The notes beneath the pieces are model-generated. The model was not told the DNA's origin. It worked only from the letters and a program-made list of their open reading frames with translations, and ran no database searches. A program made the position numbers and the translations under genes. Below, piece by piece: positions 5,474 to 10,498 of a DNA stretch of 10,498 bases (its first letter is position 1; each line of letters opens with the position of its first letter). The stretch is from J084 sp964471405. Lineage in GTDB: Bacteria > Pseudomonadota > Alphaproteobacteria > Sphingomonadales > Rhodothalassiaceae. Location of the stretch: contig CAYYGH010000072.1 in assembly GCA_964471405.1 (NCBI GenBank), positions 1-10,498 of the forward strand, given 5' to 3'.

Positions 5474-7357
5474 CTACTGACAGGCGAGGCATTCCTCGTA
5501 GTCGGTGGACCCGTGCGCGGGCGTGGCGGCGGCCGGTTCATCCGTCCGCCGGCGCACCACCTCGGCGCGCTGGATGGATTTCGAGCGGCAGTAGTAGAGG
5601 CTCTTGAGCCCCTTCTTCCAGGCATCGAAATGCAGCCGGTGGAGATCGCGCTTGTGGACGTTGGCCGGCAGGAAGATGTTCACCGACTGCGCCTGGTCGA
5701 TGAGCGGGGCGCGGTCGGCCGCAAGCTCGATCACCCAGCGCTGGTCGATCTCGAAGGCGGTGCGGAAGACGGCCTTCTCGTCCTCGCTCAGGAAATCGAG
5801 ATGCTGCACGGAGCCCTCGGCCGTCATGATCTCCGCCCACACCTCCTCGTCATTGCGGCCCTTCTCCTCCAGCAGGGCTTCGAGCTGGCGGTTGCGCACC
5901 GGAAAGCTGCCCGAGAGCGTCTTGTGCAGATAGGCGTTGCCCGCGATCGGCTCGATCCCGGGCGAGGTGCCGCCGCAGATGATGGAAATCGAGGCCGTCG
6001 GTGCGATCGCCGTCTTGTTCGAGAAGCGCTCCATGATCCCGTAGTCGGCCGCATCGGGGCAGGGCCCGCGTTCTTCGGCAAGCAGCCTCGATGCACGCTC
6101 GGCCTCCGCCTTGATGTGGCGGAAGATCTTCAGATTCCATGCCTTGGCCAGCGCGGACTCGAAGGGAACGCGCTTCTTCTGGAGGAAGGAGTGGAAACCC
6201 ATCGCCCCCAGCCCCACCGAACGCTCGCGCATCGCCGAATAGCGGGCATTCTGATGGCCCGGGATGCCTTCCGCACGGGTGATGTAGTCTTCAAGCACAT
6301 TGTCGAGAAAGCGCATGACGTCGGGGATGAACTGGTCGTCGGCGTGCCAGTCGTCCCATTTTTCGAGATTGAGGGAGCTCAGGCAGCACACCGCCGTGCG
6401 CTTGCGGCCCAGATGGTCGATACCTGTGGGCAGCGTGATCTCGGAGCACAGATTGGATGTCTTGACGGTGAGCCCCGCCAGCTTGTGATGCTCGGGGATG
6501 GCGCGGTTCACGGTGTCCGAGAAGACGAGATAGGGCTCGCCGGTCTCAATGCGGGCGGTAAGCAGCCGGATCCAGATCTCGCGCGCCTTGACCGTGCGCA
6601 CGACATGGCCGTCCTTCGGGCTTGTGAGCGGCCAGTCCTCGTCGCGCTCGACCGCACGCATGAAGGCGTCCGGGATCAGCACGCCGTGGTGCAGATTCAG
6701 CGCCTTGCGATTGGGATCGCCGCCGGTGGGACGCCGGATCTCGATGAACTCCTCGATCTCGGGATGCGAGACCGGCAGATACACGGCCGCCGAGCCGCGC
6801 CTCAGCGAGCCCTGGCTGATCGCCAGCGTCAGCGAATCCATCACGCGGATGAAGGGGATGATGCCGCTCGTCTTGCCGATGCCGCCCACCGTCTCGCCGA
6901 TCGAGCGCAGATTGCCCCAGTAGGAGCCGATGCCGCCGCCCTTGGCCGCAAGCCAGGCATTCTCCGTCCACAGCGCGATGATGGACTCAAGGCTGTCTTC
7001 CGCCTCGTTCAGGAAGCAGGAGATCGGCAGCCCCCGGTTCGTGCCGCCGTTGGAGAGCACGGGGGTCGCCGGCATGAACCAGAGCTTCGAGATATAGTCG
7101 TAGAGCCGACGCGCATGGGCGGCATCATCGGCATAGTAGCTGGCGACCCGCGCAAACAGATCCTGATAGGATTCGCCGGGAAGCAGATAGCGGTCCTTCA
7201 AGGTCGCCTTGCCGAAGGCGGTCAGCAGCGCATCGCGGGACGGATCCACCTCGACCGCGGGATGCCGCCCGACCTGCAGCGGCGCCGCCTTCAGCAGCCG
7301 CGCATCCGTCTCCCCACCATCACCTGCGGGCGATCGCCCGGCCGGAGCCTCGAACAT
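5474..7357 (-). CDS. nrdA: Ribonucleoside-diphosphate reductase alpha subunit, class I
   Basis: The catalytic large subunit (R1), reducing ribonucleoside diphosphates to deoxyribonucleotides. Numbering from the GTG at 7360 (628 residues), the key residues are Cys115 (LPISCFL) and Cys325 (TAVCCLS), the substrate-linked redox pair; Asn303, Cys305 and Glu307 (SNLCSEI), including the thiyl-radical cysteine; Tyr589 and Tyr590 (SLYYC), the radical-transfer pair; and Cys624 and Cys627 in the C-terminal ECLACQ, the shuttle to thioredoxin or glutaredoxin. PTASIS (454-459) is the phosphate-binding loop. After about 40 disordered residues the barrel domain begins directly, so the N-terminal ATP-cone of E. 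coli NrdA is absent, and the protein is correspondingly shorter than the roughly 760-residue E. coli form. The ATG at 7357 follows GAGGGTG; GTG at 7360 is an equal alternative. A 445-bp gap upstream holds a probable promoter and DnaA boxes. Confidence 0.97.
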   Translation of the reverse strand: MFEAPAGRSPAGDGGETDARLLKAAPLQVGRHPAVEVDPSRDALLTAFGKATLKDRYLLPGESYQDLFARVASYYADDAAHARRLYDYISKLWFMPATPVLSNGGTNRGLPISCFLNEAEDSLESIIALWTENAWLAAKGGGIGSYWGNLRSIGETVGGIGKTSGIIPFIRVMDSLTLAISQGSLRRGSAAVYLPVSHPEIEEFIEIRRPTGGDPNRKALNLHHGVLIPDAFMRAVERDEDWPLTSPKDGHVVRTVKAREIWIRLLTARIETGEPYLVFSDTVNRAIPEHHKLAGLTVKTSNLCSEITLPTGIDHLGRKRTAVCCLSSLNLEKWDDWHADDQFIPDVMRFLDNVLEDYITRAEGIPGHQNARYSAMRERSVGLGAMGFHSFLQKKRVPFESALAKAWNLKIFRHIKAEAERASRLLAEERGPCPDAADYGIMERFSNKTAIAPTASISIICGGTSPGIEPIAGNAYLHKTLSGSFPVRNRQLEALLEEKGRNDEEVWAEIMTAEGSVQHLDFLSEDEKAVFRTAFEIDQRWVIELAADRAPLIDQAQSVNIFLPANVHKRDLHRLHFDAWKKGLKSLYYCRSKSIQRAEVVRRRTDEPAAATPAHGSTDYEECLACQ

Positions 7358-7448
7358 CACAACGCACCCTCATCCTGCCCCGGGATATCCATCCCTGTCA
7401 CCAGCACATGCTCTTGCCTGTGCGCTGACGCCGGCAGACCTCGGCCCC

Positions 7449-7476
7449 ATAATATGGAACATGAAGCGAACATCAA
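7449..7476 (-). promoter_or_regulatory. nrdA: Candidate sigma70-type promoter of nrdA-nrdB
   Basis: On the minus strand there is TTGATG as a -35 element (4 of 6), a 16-base spacer, and TATTAT as a -10 element (5 of 6). Transcription would begin near 7440, giving a leader of about 80 bases before the nrdA start. It is the best promoter-like pair in this GC-rich gap. The -10 lies inside a short palindrome, CCATA-A-TATGG (7447-7457), which could also serve as a protein site. No start-site data are available, so this is a sequence-based prediction. Confidence 0.45.
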
Positions 7477-7571
7477 GTGCCGCAAATCCGCTGTGCGGAT
7501 GCGTGTCCCTGCCACCGCCGCGTCACCATCATGCTAGGGCAGAACGGCGCTTCTCGTCAACATGGCGTAGG

Positions 7572-7606
7572 TGTGTGCGATCATGACACAAGATGTTGAT
7601 AACATC
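7572..7606. promoter_or_regulatory. Two adjacent dyads upstream of nrdA
   Basis: The first dyad is TGTGT-N9-ACACA (7572-7590). The second begins two bases later and is a perfect GATGTT-GAT-AACATC (7592-7606), overlapping the weaker DnaA-like site. Such symmetry is typical of dimeric regulator sites, but I cannot assign a regulator. The overlap ACACAAGATGTTGATA has partial similarity to an NrdR box (about 11 of 16), too weak to call. Confidence 0.3.
7594..7602 (-). promoter_or_regulatory. DnaA-box-like site (8 of 9)
   Basis: Read on the minus strand, TTATCAACA differs from the DnaA box TTATCCACA at one position. It has the same orientation as the perfect box at 7617-7625, with centres 23 bp apart, close to two helical turns. 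Alone it would be weak evidence; next to a perfect box it is plausible as a second, lower-affinity site. Confidence 0.4.
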
Positions 7607-7616
7607 CGGAGCATCC

Positions 7617-7625
7617 TGTGGATAA
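7617..7625 (-). promoter_or_regulatory. Perfect consensus DnaA box upstream of nrdA
   Basis: Read on the minus strand this is TTATCCACA, an exact match to the high-affinity DnaA box. It lies about 260 bp upstream of nrdA, in a non-coding gap facing that gene. In E. coli the nrdAB promoter is controlled through DnaA boxes, tying dNTP supply to replication initiation. Similar control here is an inference from position. The exact nonamer could occur by chance, but less easily in DNA this rich in G and C. Confidence 0.55.
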
Positions 7626-7802
7626 GCTGTGGGCGAATCCCGCACTTCCCCTTCCGCCGGTCGGAGGCGGCAGAGCTGGTCGGACGGCCGATGGGCTATC
7701 ACGCCGTTCCGGCCGGAGGCGGCGTCACCAGCGGGGTGCTCGCCTGCATGTGTCCGGAAGAGCCGCCGGCCTTGTCGGCCGTTCGTTCCGGCTGCGTGCC
7801 CC

Positions 7803-8606
7803 TTATCCGCCGACCAGCCTCCAGGCAAGGGCGCCCAGGCCACCGGCAATGAGAAAGGGACCGAAGGCGAGCATGTCGCTGCCGCGCGGCCAGCGGCGGT
7901 GGAGGAGGCCGCGGGCGAGCACGAAGGCCAGTCCCGTCACGGCCGCAAGCAGAAGGGCCATGGGCAGCGTCTGCCAGCCCAGCCAGGCTCCCAGGGCAGC
8001 CATCAGGAGAGGATCGCCGCCGCCAAGTCCCTCGCGCCCGCGCAGCCGGCGGTAGGCATGGCGCAGAAGGGCCATGGTCCCGTATCCGACGAAGACTCCC
8101 AGCATGCGGTCCGGGATCGAAGGGTCGGGAAAGGAGGAAAGGACGGTCCGGGCGATCAGCCCGTCGGCAAGACCGAGCAGGCCGACCACCGCGACCGCCG
8201 CTGTGGGGATCGTCAGATGGCGTGCATCGATCACCCCGACAGCCAGCAGAAGACCGCCGGCCACCAGCCACAGAAAGGCGCGCACCCCCGACGGCTCCGC
8301 AGCCGGGACGACGACAAGAGCCAGGATGAGCATGGCGAGCTCGAAGACCGGGCTTTCAAGGCCGATGGCGGCTCCGCAGTGGCGGCAGCGTCCCTTGAGC
8401 CGGAGCCAGGAAAAAAGCGGAACGAGATCGCCGGCGGCGAGCGTGCGGCCGCAGGCTTCGCAGCGCGAGCGGCCCGTGACCACCGGCACTCCTGCCGGCC
8501 AGCGCCTGACGAAAAGGGCGAGAAAGCTGCCCCAGAAGGGAGCGAAGAGCACCGTCAGAAGCTGCCAGAACGCATCTGCTGCTAGCACTTCGGCCGATGC
8601 GCTCAT
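7803..8606 (-). CDS. Type IV prepilin peptidase (PilD/GspO type, A24 family)
   Basis: An inner-membrane aspartic peptidase that cuts leader peptides from type IV pilins and type II secretion pseudopilins, usually also N-methylating them. From the ATG at 8606 it is 267 residues. An N-terminal helix is followed by the cytoplasmic domain with two CxxC pairs (Cys49/Cys52 and Cys74/Cys77), which marks the PilD/GspO type as opposed to the short CpaA/TadV type. Catalytic aspartates are Asp127 (GVIDARH) and Asp198 (GGGD). The lysine often seen two residues after the second Asp is replaced by Leu (GGGDPLL). About seven hydrophobic segments follow the zinc-binding region. The longest frame starts at 8696 inside the desaturase gene; the ATG at 8606 avoids that overlap and leaves a 40-bp gap, with a modest GGAAG upstream. 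No pilin genes are in view. Confidence 0.93.
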   Translation of the reverse strand: MSASAEVLAADAFWQLLTVLFAPFWGSFLALFVRRWPAGVPVVTGRSRCEACGRTLAAGDLVPLFSWLRLKGRCRHCGAAIGLESPVFELAMLILALVVVPAAEPSGVRAFLWLVAGGLLLAVGVIDARHLTIPTAAVAVVGLLGLADGLIARTVLSSFPDPSIPDRMLGVFVGYGTMALLRHAYRRLRGREGLGGGDPLLMAALGAWLGWQTLPMALLLAAVTGLAFVLARGLLHRRWPRGSDMLAFGPFLIAGGLGALAWRLVGG

Positions 8607-8646
8607 GCTTCCGTCCGCCTGCTGCTCCCCTTCAGGCCGGCCGCTC

Positions 8647-9957
8647 TCAGGACAGGCCGCCGCCCGCCTCCGCCCGGGAGGGCAGAATCTCGTCAAGCAG
8701 GGCGTGCACCCGCCTGTTCAGCTGCTGCTGCGCATGCCGGGCCACGCGGGCGGCGGTGCGGCGATCGGCAAACATCCGCCGCGCCCGGCGCCACAGTTCC
8801 CGTCGATCCGGCAGGCGCGCGGCAAGAAGGGCCTCGATCCGCGCGATCCGGACCTCCAGTGCGGCCCGCTGTTCCAGACCTGCCGCCTGCAGGCGTTGGC
8901 GCAATCCCCCCAGCTCGATGGCAAGCCGCCGCCGCGAGTTGGCCAGCCGGACCTGCCAGTCGGCCGCCTGTTCCTCGATGCGGGCGCCGGTCTGGGCAAG
9001 CTGGGCCCTGAGGCGGGCGAGGCGCTCGTCGATTCTCACGCGGGCCAACAGCTCCTCGGCGGCCTGGTGCAGGACCCGTTTCGGGATCCGGCGCGTGTTG
9101 GCAACGACTGCTCTCGGAGGCAGCGCAAAGTCCCGCACCAGCCCCACCGCGGCCAGCGCCTTGAGAATGAGCCAGGTGACATCAAGCTCATACGAGCGGA
9201 AGCCCTGGCGCACGCTGGCCGGATAGTAGTGGTGGTTGTTGTGCCAGCCCTCACCCATCGTCAGCAGCGCGAGCCACCAGTTGTTGCGCGAGGAATCACC
9301 GGTCACATAGCGCCGCCGGCCGATGACATGGGCGAGCGAGTTGATGGAGAATGTCGCATGCCACAGCGCCACCGTGCTCCAGAAGAAGCCGACCACCAGC
9401 ATCGACCAGCCCCCGACGAGCCAGCAGATCGTCCCCAGCGCCACCGCCGGCAGATAGGGATGCCGGTCAAGCCATACCAGCTCCGGATATTTCGCGAAAT
9501 CGGGAATGCGCTCCAGATCGGTTTCACTGGCGCCCTTCTCGAAGAACCAGCCCAGATGGGAACGCCAGAATCCCTTCTTCAGCGGCGAGTGGGGGTCACG
9601 CTCGGTGTCGGAATATTTGTGGTGGTCGCGATGGGTGGCGGCCCACCACAGCACGCCCCGCTGGGCGGACGACTGGGCGAGCAGAGCCAGCAGAAACTGG
9701 AAGATGCGCCCGGTCCGATAGCTGCGGTGGGCGAAATAGCGATGATAGCCCGCGGTGATTCCGAACATCCGACCCCAGAAGAGGGCCAGTGCCACCGCCA
9801 CGTCGGCTGCATGCACGCCGGTCCAGATCGCCGCGAAACAGGCCAGGTGGGCAAGCGCGAAGGGAAGGGTGGACAGCCAGTCGATATCAGCGCGCAAGGA
9901 AGCCTTGTGAGCGGTGCCGGCGGCCGACCGCTCAGGGGTCGTCATCATTTGGGTCAT
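8647..9957 (-). CDS. Acyl-CoA (delta-9 type) fatty acid desaturase with long helical C-terminal tail
   Basis: A membrane diiron desaturase of the stearoyl-CoA desaturase type, 436 residues, introducing a double bond into saturated acyl chains. The histidine boxes are complete: HRYFAH (72-77), HRDHH (109-113) and HNNHH (239-243), with an extra NSLAH (206-210) that also belongs to the ligand set in this family. Hydrophobic segments occur at about 30-66, 85-100 and 168-204. The catalytic domain ends near residue 290. About 145 further residues are rich in Arg, Leu, Ala, Glu and Gln with heptad-like spacing, predicting a basic coiled-coil or helical bundle. No clear Shine-Dalgarno sequence precedes the ATG at 9957; ATGs at 9948 and 9945 are alternatives. 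The tail's reading frame is continuous with no sign of frameshift. The prepilin peptidase gene follows after 40 bp. Confidence 0.93.
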   Translation of the reverse strand: MTQMMTTPERSAAGTAHKASLRADIDWLSTLPFALAHLACFAAIWTGVHAADVAVALALFWGRMFGITAGYHRYFAHRSYRTGRIFQFLLALLAQSSAQRGVLWWAATHRDHHKYSDTERDPHSPLKKGFWRSHLGWFFEKGASETDLERIPDFAKYPELVWLDRHPYLPAVALGTICWLVGGWSMLVVGFFWSTVALWHATFSINSLAHVIGRRRYVTGDSSRNNWWLALLTMGEGWHNNHHYYPASVRQGFRSYELDVTWLILKALAAVGLVRDFALPPRAVVANTRRIPKRVLHQAAEELLARVRIDERLARLRAQLAQTGARIEEQAADWQVRLANSRRRLAIELGGLRQRLQAAGLEQRAALEVRIARIEALLAARLPDRRELWRRARRMFADRRTAARVARHAQQQLNRRVHALLDEILPSRAEAGGGLS

Positions 9958-9963
9958 GAAATG

Positions 9964-9992
9964 ATCGTTTCCGTATCGTCAGTCGTTCTCAA
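9964..9992 (-). promoter_or_regulatory. Candidate desaturase promoter, possibly leaderless
   Basis: On the minus strand, TTGAGA (5 of 6 to the -35 consensus) is followed by 17 bases and then AACGAT, a poor -10 (3 of 6). If used, transcription would begin at or next to the ATG at 9957. That would fit the lack of a Shine-Dalgarno sequence. The -10 match is weak, so this is a tentative call. Confidence 0.25.
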
Positions 9993-10162
9993 AACGGGCT
10001 TCTGCCGCCGTCTCATGGGCACGCCGGCGCAAGCCCGCCGTCTGCCAGCATACGCTTCCTTGCGGGGGACGGCAAGCGAAAAGGGAAAGAGAGGCGAAAA
10101 GGGGGCAGACCATCCACCCCTTCACCGGCGTGTGCCCCTTCCTTTATCGATCACCAATGAGA

Positions 10163-10212
10163 GCCCGGCGATATGAGGCCTGGCGATACGAAGGGGCCAG
10201 GGCCTGGCGATT
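10163..10212 (+). repeat. Three short direct repeats upstream of tRNA-Ser
   Basis: GCCCGGCGATA (10163-10173), GCCTGGCGATA (10178-10188) and GCCTGGCGATT (10202-10212) are near-identical 11-mers spaced 15 and 24 bp apart. The last two share 11 exact bases, GGCCTGGCGAT. They may be binding sites, a remnant of local slippage, or chance. Confidence 0.4.
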
Positions 10213-10353
10213 CCCTTCCGCAAGGGCCCTCCGGATGGCAGAGGGGCTCCCGGCCGCGGCTCGCCCCCTTCTTCTCGCGGAGGCCGGTTTTCCCGGAAGC
10301 GGGCCTTCTCCGGATGCCGGCTCGATCCGGAAGGGGGAAGAGGGGCGATGGAC

Positions 10354-10383
10354 TTGTCAGCACCGGCTGTTGCATGGTAGGCG
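10354..10383 (+). promoter_or_regulatory. Weak candidate promoter of tRNA-Ser
   Basis: TTGTCA (5 of 6 to -35), an 18-base spacer and TAGGCG (poor -10) lie just upstream of the tRNA. Initiation near 10390 would give a leader of about 16 bases, normal for a tRNA. The -10 is weak, so confidence is low. Confidence 0.25.
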
Positions 10384-10405
10384 CCAAGCCGCCACATTGG
10401 GCCGT

Positions 10406-10497
10406 GGAGCGGTGGCCGAGTGGTTTAAGGCGCACGCCTGGAGAGCGTGTTGGGGCCACAATGCCCCTCGTGGGTTCGAATCCCACCCGCTCCGCCA
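10406..10497 (+). tRNA. tRNA-Ser (anticodon GGA)
   Basis: A complete class II tRNA of 92 bases. The acceptor arms GGAGCGG (10406-10412) and CCGCTCC (10487-10493) pair fully, followed by discriminator G and an encoded CCA (10495-10497). The anticodon stem CACGC/GCGTG encloses the loop CTGGAGA, giving anticodon GGA at 10440-10442, which reads UCC and UCU serine codons. The long variable arm GGGGC/GCCCC is diagnostic of tRNA-Ser. The T arm GTGGG-TTCGAAT-CCCAC is canonical. It is the only plus-strand gene in view. Confidence 0.98.
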
Positions 10498-10498
10498 G

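Larger units (their letters stand above)
7358..7802. other. Gene-free region upstream of nrdA
   Basis: There is no convincing gene in these 445 bp between the prepilin peptidase stop and nrdA. Open frames on both strands here are low-complexity, lack ribosome binding sites and resemble no family I know. The nrdA-proximal half holds the candidate promoter (7449-7476). The stretch 7572-7625, locally richer in A and T than its surroundings, holds two dyads and two DnaA-box-like sites. The part from about 7640 to 7802 shows only short GC-rich repeats of the form CGGNCGGAGGCGGC (near 7659 and 7709) and no clear terminator for the peptidase gene. Confidence 0.7.
9958..10405. other. Gene-free region between the desaturase and tRNA-Ser
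   Basis: About 450 bp with no supportable gene. From left to right it holds the candidate desaturase promoter (9964-9992), a purine-rich tract (about 10077-10107), a small direct-repeat cluster (10163-10212) and a bulged hairpin (about 10304-10333, arms CCTT-CCGGA and TCCGGAAGG). A weak promoter-like pair precedes the tRNA. Open frames on the minus strand here have Pro/Arg/Gly-rich translations typical of non-coding GC-rich DNA. Confidence 0.65.

Noticed and set aside
4260..5480. 406-codon plus-strand frame opposite nrdB
   Set aside because: Antisense shadow of nrdB and of the start of the M24 peptidase gene.
5513..7537. 674-codon plus-strand frame opposite nrdA
   Set aside because: It is the antisense of a gene with every catalytic residue intact. 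Long antisense frames are expected in GC-rich DNA.
7587..7602. Possible NrdR box upstream of nrdA
   Set aside because: Only about 11 of 16 positions match the palindromic consensus, and no second box of similar quality lies about 31 bp away.
7572..7639. Possible replication origin because of the DnaA boxes
   Set aside because: There are only two box-like sites, no extended AT-rich unwinding region, and no origin-linked genes in view. Promoter regulation of nrdA is the simpler reading.
7635..7639. Single GAATC (GANTC) site that could be a CcrM methylation target
   Set aside because: One site in this gap is no more than expected by chance and does not overlap the predicted promoter.
7529..7849. 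106-codon minus-strand frame in the gap upstream of nrdA
   Set aside because: It begins inside the prepilin peptidase gene in another frame, covers the regulatory sites and resembles nothing known.
8074..10176. 700-codon plus-strand frame opposite the desaturase and prepilin peptidase
   Set aside because: It spans two clear genes on the other strand, and its translation is rich in Arg, Pro and Ser without domains.
10122..10397. 91-codon minus-strand frame in the gap before tRNA-Ser
   Set aside because: No ribosome binding site, low-complexity composition and no recognisable domain; the gap looks non-coding.
10151..10486. Minus-strand reading frame beginning MGFEPTRG that overlaps tRNA-Ser
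   Set aside because: It starts in the antisense of the tRNA, a well-known source of false protein predictions. The rest is Pro/Arg/Gly-rich with no family resemblance.

Overview
The window is GC-rich chromosomal DNA. It most likely comes from an alphaproteobacterium. The reasons are the cluster of a YggT-family membrane protein, a DUF167 (YggU) protein and FolD on one strand, the codon use, the short class Ia NrdA, and a Ser-GGA tRNA with an encoded CCA end. This placement is inferred from gene content and not from a search. Nine protein genes lie on the minus strand and one tRNA gene on the plus strand. There is no sign of a phage, an IS element, a CRISPR array or a recent insertion.

Reading the minus strand in its direction of transcription, from the right edge leftward: an acyl-CoA desaturase with an unusually long, charged helical tail (9957-8647) is followed after 40 nt by a type IV prepilin peptidase (8606-7803). 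A 445-bp gene-free stretch comes next. It carries a perfect DnaA box, a near-match DnaA box, two small dyads and a plausible sigma70-like promoter, all upstream of nrdA. The ribonucleotide reductase genes nrdA (7357-5474) and nrdB (5447-4488) follow, then a predicted Tat-exported lipoprotein of the M24 aminopeptidase family (4422-3091). A long hairpin separates that gene from an unrecognised, probably secreted parallel beta-helix protein built of acidic 27-residue coils (2946-1744). The left end is the compact set yggT (1621-1322), yggU/DUF167 (1297-980) and folD (866 to beyond the edge). At the right end, about 450 bp of non-coding DNA leads into tRNA-Ser(GGA) on the plus strand.

Functionally, nrdAB and folD both feed DNA precursor supply: NDP reduction, and methylene-THF interconversion used for thymidylate and purines. 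The desaturase sets membrane lipid unsaturation, and the peptidase matures pilin-like proteins. Most of the window is ordinary housekeeping sequence, and I do not see a clear new multi-gene system. The items most worth a second look are the DnaA-box region upstream of nrdA, the acidic beta-helix protein, the desaturase tail, and the exported lipoprotein form of an M24 peptidase.
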